DNA from: Hyparrhenia diplandra
Lineage: Eukaryota; Streptophyta; Magnoliopsida; Poales; Poaceae
DNA: 64,000 bases
Reading direction: 5' to 3'
Assembly: GCA_015847255.1 (NCBI GenBank)
Contig: JADLZK010004668.1
Location: forward strand, 248,001-312,000
The notes beneath the pieces are model-generated. The model ran no database searches and had not been told where the DNA came from. It saw only the letters and a program-made list of their open reading frames with translations. The number at the start of each line of letters is the position of its first letter. Within the stretch, counting starts at the first letter, position 1. The translations under genes were made by a program, and so were the position numbers. Of the stretch, positions 36,018 to 48,032 are shown piece after piece.

Positions 36018-36988
36018 GAGTAGAAGAGGCGGGTGGCCACAATTTCTTTGGCCCCCGCGTCGCTTCGGCCGGCGGCACCTCCAACCCATGCCACGCACCT
36101 CCACCCTCCTTTCTCCCACCTCGCCGTCGCCGGGGTGCGCCGCCGGGAGGCCCGTGGCGGGCACAAGGAAGGCGGCGGCGGGGGTTCCTCCTTGCGCTTG
36201 GCGAGGAGGCCGCCGTCGCGGCCGGCGGACGGTGGATCCATGGTCCCGATGTGTTGCGGGGGCCGATCCTATGTCCGGGGGGGCTGGATCCGTCACGGAT
36301 CCGGTGTCTGGGGGCGGGATCGTCTCGGGACTCGATCGGCGGCGGGCTGCTCTACGACGACATAGAAAGGCATGCGCATCTTGCGGCGGCAGTCCCGGTG
36401 GATGTGGTGGGCTGCGGCGGCCGGTGTCGGTGCGCATGGGCAACGGCTCTTGCGTCGCCAATGGGCGGCCGGCGTGACTTCAGCTGGCGGGTGGCGGGCG
36501 ACATAGATCGGCTTGGGGAGTTATCGGACGATGGTGGCCGGAGCTACGGCCCGGTGAGTTCGGCGGCGATGGTCTTGGCATCGGCGACATCTTGTGGCTC
36601 GTTAAACGGCGTAGGAGGGTGCAGCGGACAAATTGTGGCCAACATTGTGCATGGGGTTGAAGTGCCATGGCGAAAGCTTTTGCCCTCTAGGCGCCCGTTT
36701 TCTTCCTTGAAGGCGTCAATCTTGAGGGTCTCTTCCCTTTGTGTGGTTTGTCTTCTTGGGTGAAAACTTGGATCTATTGGTCAGGTGATGGCGGCGCCAA
36801 TGGCGTCGCGATCCTCTTTGGAGGCATCGTTTTGGAAGATTGTGCTCGGTTAATCTTACGTGGCGGTCAACGTCGTGTCGAGGAAGGTGAGGGGCCTAGT
36901 TGAGGACTCAATTATCTTTTGAGGAGGCAATTAGGTTCTTTGTGTATGCCTTTTTGAGTTTGTGTGGGTTGTATTTCCTTTTCTAAAA
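36018..36988. mobile_element. Retroposon-like insertion with 17-bp target duplication, copy A
   Basis: AGCTGAATAATAATGAT occurs at 36001-36017 and again at 36989-37005, bracketing 971 bp that start GC-rich and end in TTTTCTAAAA. There are no terminal inverted repeats. A long duplication and A-ended terminus fit target-primed reverse transcription. The insert has no convincing reading frame. The same insertion is in copy B. A single-copy (empty) version of the target lies at 27450-27466. Confidence 0.85.
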
Positions 36989-37004
36989 AGCTGAATAATA
37001 ATGA

Positions 37005-37495
37005 TTTTTCTTTGCAATATTTTGTAATAGTACAAAGAAAAAATAAAAAGCAAAAATATTAGAAAGAAACGAAAAAAGGAAGACGGGCACCCAAAATTCC
37101 CGGCTAGTCGCTCGAGGGCCGCGGGTTCATAAATAAATATGGTGGTCTAATTATTATATGCTTGAACTGCAGTGCAGTAAAAATTTTATACTTAACGGAT
37201 CATGTATAACTTAATTATTTAGATTTAGGGACGTTTGGTATTGCTCCAACGAAGCCTGCTCACAAACAGCGTTTGTGGAGCGCCTCCGCCCTTTTTTCTT
37301 GAACCGAATGTGTGGAGGTAAAACCGTTTACCTAAAACATATAGAGCGGAACAATCTTAAACACCAGGTATAAATTTAAATAAATAATCCATAGAGAAAG
37401 AAAATATTAAAGTAGATACATTGTTGGTCTTTATGGTTTTTGGTTGTCACACGCATTAATTGAATAATTATTTTTTCGGTTGCAATATTTTTCTC
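37005..37495. other. Copy A downstream spacer
   Basis: Homologous to 54630-55135, which leads directly into exonuclease copy C. Contains CACCCAAAATTCCCGGC and CGGGTTCATAAATAAAT, also found upstream of copy A at 27590-27635. Homology stops at CTCAAAG near 37495. Confidence 0.7.
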
Positions 37496-37784
37496 AAAGG
37501 GAGTTCTTTATATCTCTTTCACAAGAAAAGTAACCAACATTTCTTTAACGTGGAGAGCCCCTTGGATGTGCATCAAAGCGGTCACACTGTTGATTGTCTT
37601 GTCTCTATTATAGACATGCTACCGGGTCCGTGAATGAACCCGCTAAATTAACCCAGCCAACTACCGGGCCCGCCAAACCTTAATGGGCACATGATCCGAC
37701 ACCCGTTAACTCAAGTTGGTGGTCATTTGGGCCAAAATGACACTATCGGCCCAATAAACAGACATAGAGTATACATAAAAAATT

Positions 37785-37925
37785 ACAACTCTGCCATTGG
37801 TGGCTTTGCCTTCTAGGAGGACTACAACGAAGCTGTAGACATCGCTACAAATTAGAACTCTGCCATTGGTGGCTTAGCCACTAAGTTCTAGGAGCACTAC
37901 ATCGATGCTATAGACATCACTCTTT
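37785..37925. repeat. ~70-bp tandem duplication
   Basis: AACTCTGCCATTGGTGGCTT, then TTCTAGGAG.ACTACA and GTAGACATCGCTAC, occurs twice in a row with small differences. It lies beside the receptor-kinase fragment. Confidence 0.7.
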
Positions 37926-38312
37926 GATGTGAGTTGCTGGGTCATGTAGTATTCCAGTTCCAGGTAGCCCTGCGTAGATTCAAATAAATTGGATGTGTTA
38001 ATTAGTGAGTGTACTGTCAAGTTAGGATGAAAGCAGCTCGACATGTTAGCATGCATGCCATAACAAACATTTTGTCTCATACAGTGATATAAAGTGATAG
38101 CTCACCAGTGCATAGTTGCCCTTGCCCTTCCTCACTGTATGTTACCAGCAATGACAGGCCAAAGTCTGAAACCTTTGCCGTCATCTTCTCGTCAAGGAGA
38201 ATGTTAGTGGACTTCACATCTCTGTGGCATGGTCATGGAGGTATGCTAGCCCTCTAGCTGAATCCAGAGCAATCTTGAGCCTCCTGCTCCAGTCTAATTG
38301 TATTCCATTCAT
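37874..38312 (-). pseudogene. Receptor-like kinase fragment (LRR-RLK VIII type)
   Basis: Minus-strand pieces read WSRRLKIALDSARGLAYLHDH, then after a small deletion HRDVKSTNILLDEKMTAKVSDFGLSLLV, and in a second exon GYLELEYYMTQQLTSKSDVYS. The segment between the HDH and HRD motifs has lost about 12-15 bases and a stop appears there. GYLDPEYY is changed to GYLELEYY. Exon-like breaks with GTGAGC are kept. Only the middle of the kinase domain is present, so it is a gene fragment. Confidence 0.8.
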
Positions 38313-38666
38313 ACCTAGTGATGATTCACAGAAATTGTAGCCCAAAATCAAGAGATTTTAATCAAGAGGCATAATTATAACAAAATGTAACTAATAAAAT
38401 GAGATGAGAAACTTACCATATAAGGCCTTGCTTAGTGTTCCATTGCGTATGAACTTGTAAATTTTTAATGTAAAAAACCAAAAGACTATGCAAACAAGAT
38501 CAATATCTATCATACTGTACATTAGTTATTCAATCAGAACACAAATGCAGTATTCAACTTGAAGGCAAGATAATTGAGTGCAGATAAATATTGCTAGACT
38601 ATGGAAACACATTTACAAGCACCTCAAATCATGAACCAGACTGGATAGCAATTCTTGGATTCATAC

Positions 38667-38847
38667 CTTGTTGCAGCAACAAATCATCTGCTTCACACCA
38701 AGGGTGAAAGCAAGGAGAGCATGCTCACAGGTCTGGCCATCCTTGGAGATACCAGCCTCAAAACCACCAGTGGTGGAGTCAATGATAAGAACAGCACAGT
38801 CAGCCTGGGAAATGCCGGTGATCATATTCTTGATGAAGTCACGGTGT
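38667..38847 (-). pseudogene. EF-1alpha (translation elongation factor) fragment
   Basis: An uninterrupted frame of about 60 codons reads HRDFIKNMITGISQADCAVL, IDSTTGGFEAGISKDGQTCE and HALLAFTLGVKQMICCCNK, the GTP-binding domain of eEF1A. An expected Arg in GQTREHALL is Cys here. Neither the start nor the rest of the gene is nearby. It lies between two other fragments of the same orientation. Confidence 0.85.
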
Positions 38848-39223
38848 CAAATACACCTAAAAGACATAACAGTTTGCCTGACAAAATCAACATCCTTTAG
38901 ATTGTCTCAAACAAAAACATGACCAATGCCTTATATTAGAGACACACGCAGACATTGTGAGTTACGATTTCATCCAGCTCTTCCTGTCTTGTTCATGAGG
39001 TTCTTGTTTAGATGTATTGGTGCACATTCTAACCGCTGCATTATTACACTCATGCACTGATGTGGTACAATAAAGGTATATGTAACAGTAAGACATGATG
39101 GTAGAAACAACATTGTAAGCCAAAAGCACACAGTTAGCTATAATGGCTGCCTAGGCCAACAAGCCCATGGACACATCAACTAAACGTAACAATGGCAAGT
39201 CCTTGTCATCAAATTGTACTTAC

Positions 39224-39347
39224 AGTGAATTTTGGCAGTGGATACTTGTAGGTGTCTACTAGCTCCATCATTAAGTCAACCAAGTTGGAGAATGGGCTAT
39301 CAAGAACCATTCCTGCAATTGATGGATCCTCCGCTCCATACATTAGA
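39224..39347 (-). pseudogene. Alpha/beta-hydrolase gene fragment (one exon)
   Basis: A 124-base exon with good borders (TTTTCAG at its start, CACT|GTAAGT at its end) encodes LMYGAEDPSIAGMVLDSPFS and NLVDLMMELVDTYKYPLPKF. It matches a plant alpha/beta-hydrolase of the serine aminopeptidase type just after the nucleophile elbow. No neighbouring exons were recognised within several kilobases. Retained splice sites show it was moved as genomic DNA. Confidence 0.7.
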
Positions 39348-39589
39348 CTGAAAATAATAAAGATAAGAGTCAAAGGACGAATGTGCCTTAAGAGGTCCAT
39401 TTCAAGACAAACAAGATTCACAAGCTAAACACCATCCATGTCTGACATGTCCTAGAACAAATAAGAGAGTCATGACCTAGCACAAAGGACAAAATACAAG
39501 ATAAAAACATTGGGTAAGGAACAAAGATAAGCAATACAATACAATACAAGGCAAAATAGAAGACACAATACAAAGGGCATGACAAGGGA

Positions 39590-40230
39590 CTATACGGCAC
39601 AATCAACAAAAATATAATATAAAGTACAAGACAAGGGACAATCAAACACAATTCGCGAGGTCCCAGCGTGATGACTTAGCATCTCGGCCTCGAGGGCCTA
39701 ACGGCCCACTTCGGCCTCGGCGAAAGTGTTACTTTCAAAAGGCGCCTTCGGCGCAAGGTTTATATAGGGAATCAAGCGATGTCATTTTGTACTTTGTTGT
39801 CTTGTATCGCAAGGTCCTCGCTTGTTTTTTTAAACAATTTGTTTTTATTACAAAGGGACAATCTGACGGGGAGAAAACATCGAGACATAAACAAGGATTC
39901 TGAAATTAACAATGTCATTTTGTACTTTGTTGTCTTGTATCGCAGGTCCCTGCTTACGTACTATGAGGGTCTTGTATCGCGGGGGACCCTGTGATGACTT
40001 TGCTCCTCGGCCTCGAGGGCCTACTCGCCCTTTCGGCCTTAAAGCGAATGGCTTACATTCGCTAAGGCCCCGGCACTAAGTTCTTATAGGGATTCCAATA
40101 ATGTCATGGCGAGTTTTTGAACATTGTATCTTGTTTTAACAAATTTTATTGATTACAAGGGACAATACAAGAACAAAAGAGGTGCCAAAAACAAGATTAC
40201 AGTTTTAACAATTTTTTTTTGCGGTCCACA
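39590..40230. repeat. Duplicated ~300-bp block with TCGGCCTCGAGGGCCTA core
   Basis: Two copies (39650-39850 and 39910-40120) share GTGATGACTT, CTCGGCCTCGAGGGCCTA, TTATAGGGAA/T and TGTCATTTTGTACTTTGTTG with CTTGTATCGC. Flanks are rich in ACAAGGGACAA and ACAATACAA words. It resembles LTR-retrotransposon debris but I saw no LTR pair or coding domain. Confidence 0.5.
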
Positions 40231-40599
40231 TTGAAGGAGTTAATGAAATGGAAGATCTAGATTTTTTAATGCAAATTGGAAGGCGACAAGAGAAGAGGGG
40301 TGAAACACGAGACACAGGAATATGAACAAGAACACATGAGTGATTCTGAAAGCAACGCCAAAGGAAACTGAAGGAGCATCTCGTGGAGGAAGAAACTCAC
40401 TTGTGATCGCCTTCCCTCCCTCCCTTGTGAGGAAGTAGGGGGGGGGGCCTCCCCTCCCTGCCTTCTCCTTTTTCTCTCTATGCTTACGGTGCATGGGAAC
40501 GGAGTAGAATGTGAATGAGGAGAGAGGGGGAAACGCTAAGGCCAAGAGGATCTATTTAAGCGGCCGGGGAGTGCACGGCACGAAGGACAAGATTTGAAC

Positions 40600-40965
40600 G
40601 ATGTTACCACGGTAGGACAAGAGACAATTAACAATTTTTTTCTATGGAAAAACAAGGACAAAAAGAGGGTGGTGTCCTAGCACAAAGCACAAATACAAAT
40701 TTGAACAATTTTACCACACGGACAAGAGACAATTAACAAATTTTTTCTATGAAAAAAGAGAAAAAGAGGGTGGTGACCTAGCACAAAGGACAAGATAGAG
40801 ATTTATATATTTGTACCACAAATCACAACTAACAATCTTTTTCTATGGAAAGACAATGACAAATTAAATGTGTGTGTTCTCACAAAAAACAAAACAAGAG
40901 ACAATTTTTTCTATGGAATGACAAGGACAAAGTATAGGTGTGTTATCTCACAAATAACAAGAAAC
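40600..40965. repeat. Degenerate ~110-bp tandem repeat
   Basis: About four units share ACAAGAGACAATTAACAA, TTTTTCTATGGAAAAACA and a GGTGGTGACCTAGCACAAAGG stretch. No coding content. Confidence 0.6.
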
Positions 40966-43900
40966 CAGAATAGTTGGATTGCATCTAAAAAGAATGAGCA
41001 ATGCACAATGATGGAATTTCTCCTCAGTTTGCCCAGCTAACCAGAATAGTGAGTGTATTAAAAGATTTTGTGCGTGTACCATGAACTGTTGCAGGACAAT
41101 TTCAGTTTCCCTTGCAGTCAAACACAACAAATAAGACTGTAACCTTCTGGCCCAAATAAGCATTTACTACCAGTTACCAAATATCTACATTGTGTAAAGG
41201 AATATATATCTCAGTGAACTGCATATTGAGCACTAGCAACTGTGTTCTTCAATAACTCAGAAAGAAACACTACCTATTAATTGCTTGAAGGAACCGCCGG
41301 ACATTAGCTCACTACATCTCATCAACTAACTGCACAAAAGATTTATAGCAAGGTGGCACCTGAAATTAGCAATAAAAAACGTATCAGACCAATATAGAAA
41401 AAGACAGATTTGGTGTAACAAACATATCAGATGTTGGCACTTCCACGTCTCTACTCATGAATTAACAACATAATGCATATGCTCACAACTAGAATTGCAG
41501 TGCCCGATACTTGCAATTTACACTAGAGCAGACTGCAATTATGTAAGCATATTTAAAACTTCAGTTTAGTGTTTCCCATAACAATTCAAGATCAGAAAGA
41601 AAAATGGGCCACTATGAGAAGATGAACAAATCTTTTATGGTCCCAAATGATAGATCTTTGGTAAGCTAAAAGTGCACAATGACAAGTCCTATGGATCCAT
41701 GCAATTCTAAAACTAAAAATATGGTACAATCAGTAGTTGTAAAGCTCGACAGCTACCATTTCAATCTAGACAGACAAAGCTGCATACTTTAAAGCTACAA
41801 ATCAGTAAAGGAATGATAACACACCTACAGCCAAACACAACAACCTCCTAACATTTCTCGAGGCCCAGGCTGTACACAGAAGAGGAATAACAGGCATGAA
41901 ATTGGATGGAAAGGTAAGAAACATGGAAATGAGCAAAAAAGATAGGAAGTAACTAACGTTATGAGCCAGGCAAGCCATCAAATTCAGTGGGAAAGGCAAT
42001 TCATTCCCTACGGTCCAATACTTGGCAAGGCATGTCACTGAACTCCCCTTCCTAGTACTGCAGAAAATGCAAAACAAACAACCACTTAGATCATCTAAAA
42101 CAAAAAATATAAAATGACAAGGAAATTGGTCCGATAGCAGCATATTACATATATTCAAAACTAAAATTGTGTGGTTGGATACTTGCAATTTACATTGTAG
42201 CTTACTACTGTAACCACAAAGGGATATCTCTAATCAACTACTTAACAAGACAAGCCTCAAAATCCATGCCTACACTTGAGGGGTTCCAATAATTAACAAT
42301 TCATAAATGATGAAGCATATGCATCTACTTAACATTTTAAATGTAACCACTAAGATACCCCAAGTATAGGTCACTGCAAAAGTGACCATAACTTAAAAGA
42401 CATTGCATCGGCCTGTTTGTTGTTGAGCATATGACCGCTATGTTTAGTTCACTAGAGAGGAGAGATGGGTGTTCCCATGAGCTAAGACACACCAATCAAG
42501 CGTGGTCACTAGGCAATCAGGGGCACCAACAACTATCTTGCAAAGACAAACAAGCACAAACAGCACCCATGAATAGAACATGCCCAAAAGGACAAGAACA
42601 ATTGCATGCTCTAAGTGATCTAAAAATATTGATAAACTTTTATTTATAAAAGACCAGATATTGCACATGTTACACACCATAATTACAGTAACAGAAGTGT
42701 GAAATTTACTACTAAAAAATGTGCAATCATGAAAATGGTGCTTCTACATAAAGGAATAAAATATTCAATATCTGGTATGAAAGGACAACATAATGTTTTC
42801 TTAGTTCTAGTGGTTTTTCCTCAGCAGCTTTCTCCCTAGTACAGAAGCCCTACTAGTGTCATGAGTAATAGCCCTACAGTTTAGCTCAGCTTTAAAAGTA
42901 ACCTCGCACACAGCCCAATACACAAATTTGTAAATTAAGTGAAATTTTTCTACCCCTAACACAGCTTCATTTGGTAACAACTTTCATGTGTAACAAAGAA
43001 ATAAAGCAAGCCACACGTATTTACATATGCAAGTAACAAACTTCCATTAGGCCACCTTTTTAAGTTCAATGACAGATGGGCGGCCGCGGCAGAGGGGCTG
43101 GGTCGAAGGATGGGGGCTGCAAGGTTCCAATTAGTGCTTGGTCATGATTGGAACCTTCCAGCCGCCCATAATGGATCACAAATCAACTCATGTACCATTT
43201 CAAGGGAAAACCTTTTTCACACAAGAAGCTGCTATACATCAACTCACCAAAGTCAACAAAAAATCACTATTTCAAACAATAGTGATAAAGTTATTTACAA
43301 ATAATAGATATTGCACATGTTACAAACAGTAATTGCAATATTTGAAGTGTGCAATTCACTACTAATAAATGTGCAATCAGGATAAAGTAACTTTGAAATT
43401 AACATACATCAATACTTTCGCATTTGGTACTGTGGTGTCGGACTGAGAAGTTATATTCTCAAAATGAACTAGTACAACTAATTTCATAAAATCCAGTATT
43501 CAGTTGCATAGCTCTTCCATTCCAGCAGGATTGATCGATACATATAGGCAGCTGTGATTCACCACAAACTTTGAACAAGATATAGGAGCTAACAAAAACC
43601 AAACTTGGACAAGATTAGAAGATACAGCAGCTACTGGCGTCAAGCTAACAATCTTGGCGTGTATATACCTGTTCCTAGGCGACTCTCACGGAACTAAAGA
43701 TCCATTCATGTTCTTCAGCTAGTGCCTTGCCATAAAAGCAGTTGAACTGAATTAAACTTTTAAGCCATGCTAAAAATAAATTGAATCTCAGTAGGAGCTC
43801 CAATTCATTACCAGCAAGTAATCTCTTCTCTTATAATAAAATAAAGCTTTTCTGCCAAGATCAGGGACTATAGCAATGTTTCCTAGTTATTCAGATATGA

Positions 43901-45600
43901 AAAAACACTAGTAAAATTCTTTAGGTAGAGTTTTTATGATACAATAATATTTCGAATATCACCATCACCATAATTTGATTAATTGATCTGATACAATAAA
44001 CACTTAAATGGAGTAATCTATTATAAATCTAATTGACTAGAGAAGAAACGACACCATTTTTAAGTGTGTGATCACCATATTCCAATGATCTGCATCTATA
44101 TGACAAAACAAATGGTATCTAGATGAGAGGAGGAATACCTTACGGTTGGATCTTGGATGTGCAGGTTCGAGAGTGGAAGTTACAGATCTGCCACTTCATG
44201 CCAGAACGAGGATGATTGCTGATGGACATTGCCATAACATGTCTCTTGCAACCTGTATCAAATCTGCCACTTCAATAAATTATAAGAATATGCATACAAT
44301 GCAATAGCCAGGAGATCTAGAGGCAGGAATACTCCTATGTACGAGAAATCAGGAAGTGTTGACTGAACAAAAATAGTAAAAGAACAAATGGGAGTCAGGG
44401 ATCAACAAGTTAAAAGATTTTGTTGCCCCTCTCTGCATCACTATTACAACCCGAACAGTCAGTAACTCAGTAAATCAATCCCTTTTACAAGGTTACAGTG
44501 GCCACTAACCACCATGCCTCCACCTATTTTCTCGATTAAAACAAACAAATACAAACGAAATTAGTGGAAACCAATTCGGGATCAGAAGGAATTTACGAAT
44601 TTGAGAAAAATACAGATAAACTACTAACCAAATCCGCATTAGAGGAAAATCGAGTAGGAAAATACCTCCAAGATAGCATTGTTCAATGGAGTTCATATGG
44701 AAGTCCCCTTCATATCCATGTATGCGTCACATTGACTCATACTGTTGTGTCGCCACTCGACAGTTCTTGGAACTGAAGCAGCACGACAAAAACCGCTAGA
44801 TTCCTAGTCCTCACCGCAATCCACTCCAATGGATCGACGCGGATAAGTGAGAGACGGCAGTGGCACAATGGGGAGAGAGTAGATCGGGGAATGGGGAGGC
44901 CACGGACTGCACATCGGAGGGGGTTGATGGGGGAGAGAGGAGTAGATCAGAGATTGGGTAGGCTGCATCTAGTAGGCATTAGAGGTTGCCGCCTCACTTC
45001 TACGCGTGGGAGATGAGGGACAGAGGAGGGGGCGGTCGAAGTTATTTTTATTACGATGTAATCCCTGCAGCGCATCTAATATTCGTTGCAACTCATTCGT
45101 TGCTAAAAGGGGTTCGGTTCGCAGTGATACAACAACCACAGCAAGCAAAAATTAGAACTAAAATCACTCAATCACAAACACTGAATATTCAAAACAAAAA
45201 TCAGTTGTTGCTCTGAAACAAGGCATCCATCAGCTGAATAAAAATCAAAACCAAGAACAAAAATCAGAGATAGGAGCACAACAACCGACCATTTCTTCCA
45301 TTCCAGCTAGATTGATTGAAACATACAGCCAGCTCTGATTCACCACAAACCGTGACACAACATCCGACATAGCACAAATGCAACTACCTGAAGGCGACTA
45401 TCAGAGATGCAGTGCTAGTGCAGCATTGACAGATTGAACAACCCAAACAGTAACCCTAACCCTGGATCCCCAAATTACAGTACCCAAACAAAACATGAAT
45501 AAATTCGTCGGGGTAGGAGCTCACCACTGCTATGTATATCTGATCTGAAACCACTGTAGGCGGACGGGCATGGCCACGATGCTGTAGCGCCGAATCGGAC
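40966..45600. other. AT-rich sequence without recognised genes
   Basis: No coding domain or RNA gene could be named. A ~95-bp piece at 42650-42745 (ATATTGCACATGTTACA, GAAGTGTG, AATGTGCAATCA) recurs at 43300-43390. A ~75-bp piece at 43515-43590 (TTCCATTCCAGCAGGATTGAT) recurs at 45295-45370. An exon-like minus-strand stretch at 41960-42060 has splice-like borders but no family match. Confidence 0.5.
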
Positions 45601-45609
45601 ACGGGGTCG

Positions 45610-46060
45610 GTCACCCAACTATTGTGCTGCCAGAATCAAAATAGCTAGGTTAGGGTTGGAGAGCTTGGTTTCACACAACAGGAAGGAGAAGGCGGGGCAC
45701 AACGAACCGATGGGTGCTCGTTGCCCCGCAGCGACCAAAGGCCCGTGACCGCGGGCGGGGGCGGCGGTCCCCAATCTCCAACGGATCCGCCATAGCCGGC
45801 GCTGATGGGTCAGGAAGGAGCTTGGCGCGGGCATGGGAGGAGGTGGTGGGCACCGGAAAGAGGAGTCGAACCAGGGAGCGCTGGGGCGGAGGCGTAGCAA
45901 GCCCAGCCCGTCGCCTGTCTCGGCCGTGGTGGCAAAGGAGGCGGGAGCTTGAGACGGAGCGGCAGGGATTGGGAGAGGACAGAGAGTGAGAGGGAGCGAG
46001 GAAGAGCGGGTGGTCGGCCACGCCTGGAATTAGCGGGTGCGGTCTCCGGCGTCAAGATCC
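45610..46060 (-). other. GC-rich stretch, possible promoter/first exon (minus)
   Basis: A GC-rich island between AT-rich sequences holds several overlapping minus-strand frames (up to 116 residues) rich in Pro, Arg and Ser. The pattern resembles a grass gene 5' end facing left, towards the three minus-strand fragments, but no protein family is recognised. Confidence 0.3.
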
Positions 46061-46514
46061 AATAAGAAACAGACAGACCTAAATAACAACCAAAGCAGCG
46101 TAGAGATCATGAAGCCAATCGAACGGACAAAACGTTGCAAGAGATGGAAGACAGATTTCTTACAAAAGACAGATAGGAAAAGTGTTTCTCAAAAGAAAAA
46201 AATGGAAAAAAATAGAAGAAAGAAAAAAAAAAAAAGAAATAGAAAAAAAAAGAGCGTACCTGGGCCGAATCGAACGGAAGCCACCGGTCAGCACCCAAAA
46301 TCGCTGAGCAATAAGAAAAAAAAAGAAAAGAATCCCGTAGCTCTTCCCTTCTTTCTTCCGTTCCGCCGCCACACTTTCTCCGCCACCCAAACTCGCCGAC
46401 ATGCCGACGCCGACGCCGACGCCGCCGCCGACGATTTCCGCCGCCACACTTTCTCCCGGCGCCCAGCCTGCTCCTCCCCGTTTCCCCCGACCCCAGCCCT
46501 CCGCCGACGGCAGG

Positions 46515-47384
46515 ATGTCGTCGTTCGACCACTTCTTGGTGATCGATTTTGAGGCGACCTGCCAGGAGGGCTCGGTGATCTACCCGCAGGAGATCATCGA
46601 GTTCCCCTCCGTGCTCGTCGACGGCGCCACTGGCCGGACGCTGTCCACCTTCCGCACCTATGTCCGCCCCGGCACCATCCCCGCCTCACTGATTTCTGCC
46701 GCGAGCTCACGGGGATAACCCAAGAAGATGTCGACGCTGGCGTCAGCCTCGCCGAGGCGCTGGAGCTCCACGACCGCTGGATCGAGGAACATGGTGCCAA
46801 GAAGGGCAAGCTCGCCGTTGTGACATGGGGAGATTGGGACTGCCGCACCATGCTGGAGGGGAATGCCGCTTCAAAGGTATAGAAAAGCCTCGCTATTTCG
46901 ATGAGTGGATTAATCTGAAGCTGCCCTTCTCGGCAGCGTTTCGTGTGGGCAATCTTAGATTCAACCTGCAGGATGCGATTCGGAAGGCAGGGCTGCAGTG
47001 GGAGGGGCCGCCTGCACTGCGGTCTGGATGATGCGCTCAACACCGCTCACCTCCTCGTCGAGCTCATGCGGCGGGGAACGCTCCTCAAGATTACTGGCTC
47101 GTTGGCAAGAAAGCAGTTACCTCCTCGCTCTCAGCCTAAGGCGGCATTGCCAAGTGTTGGCCCGCGCTCGTTGGTGCCAACACTAGCTCCTCAGCCTCGG
47201 CCTCAGCCTCAGGCACCGCTGCCTTGTATTGCGGCCATCGGGATGGACACAGTGCCATGCTGCTTTCTGTGGTGTGCCCAGCAAGCTAGGCATGGTGGCC
47301 ACGCCGGGCCAGATGCAGGGGCATTACTTCTTGGGATGCGGCTGGTGGACTCCGATGTGTTCTTTCTTCATGTGGGCAGTATGA
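46515..47384 (+). pseudogene. ERI1/ERI2-like DEDDh exonuclease, copy B (frameshifted)
   Basis: Same architecture as copy A: MSSFDHFLVIDFEATCQEGS, then EIIEFPSVLV, HDRWIEEHGAKKGKL, VVTWGDWDCRTML, RFKGIEKPRYFDEW and a C-terminal GRF finger ending CSFF. There is no MITE, and the expected stop TGA is at 47382-47384. Frame lesions: one base missing near 46669 (RPRHHP becomes RPGTIP), the shared short G-run near 46860, one extra G near 47003 and one extra T near 47262. Frames before and after each lesion stay well conserved, so decay is recent or some lesions are consensus errors. Overlong GC-rich leader frames upstream (46401) are not supported as coding. Confidence 0.85.
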
Positions 47385-48032
47385 CTGCCTGCAGTCTGCA
47401 CAGGTAAGTAGCAGGTAAGTATGTGCCTTTCCCCTTTTCATACAACATATCAATTTGTCCAGCAAAGGTTCTTGATTATCTATTATTGCATTATTTAAGT
47501 TTTTCTTAGTCTCGTAAAAAAACTAGTTTTTTTTTTCACGCATAGAATTCTTAGAGCCTAGAACTCAGATTGGGTTGCGGTGGTGTTAGTCAGTTGGTGG
47601 GAAGGTTCCACTTGAGTCAGGTTGTGTGGCATTGTCCGCACGTAAAATCCCTTGCTCGTTCCGCATCCTTAGGCAGCCGTAGATTGAATCATAAGTAGCC
47701 TGTGGGGAGGCTGTTATTGAACCGGCTACTCCGATTGTGATTTTTGGAGATACACTTCATCACGGCGCCAACTAAGCCTTCGCACAGACTCAATTCCAGT
47801 TGTCCATTATGGAGGCAGAAAGCAGCAAGACATAGGATCGGTATGATCGTCTCGAAGAAAGCACCATGGTGTTACAATACTAGATGTATGCTACTGGATC
47901 ACACAAATACACTGACAGCTAGCCTAACATGGATATGGAGAGGCTGCAATTGGGATGATTGAAATTGAGGCTTGAATCGCCAGCACTGAAGGGGTACTAG
48001 TTTCACAGGACATATAAATGGAACACACCTTC

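Larger units (their letters stand above)
27400..37495. repeat. Tandem repeat copy A (exonuclease unit)
   Basis: First of three copies of a roughly 8.9 kb unit. It comprises the upstream spacer, exonuclease pseudogene, unidentified block, LINE debris, long AT-rich spacer, Stowaway-like MITE, retroposon-like insertion and downstream spacer. Homology to copy B is collinear from the exonuclease to the CTCAAAG junction at about 37495, where unrelated sequence begins. Copy A carries two private MITEs (27636-27927 and 28934-29200). Confidence 0.9.
37496..46186. other. Unrelated 8.7 kb segment splitting the tandem array
   Basis: Copy A would be expected to run into copy B at TTTCTCAAA(A)G. Instead 8.7 kb of unrelated sequence lies between the two halves of that junction (about 37495 and 46187). 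It contains three host-gene fragments, short-repeat tracts and internal duplications. No terminal inverted repeats or helitron hairpin were recognised. Confidence 0.6.

Noticed and set aside
36013..36763. GC-rich open frames (110-170 residues) as genes
   Set aside because: They lie within the retroposon-like insert, frames are not maintained between copies A and B, and no family was recognised.
39418..39651. 77-residue hydrophobic minus-strand frame as a membrane protein
   Set aside because: It is a translation of ACAATACAA-type low-complexity repeats.
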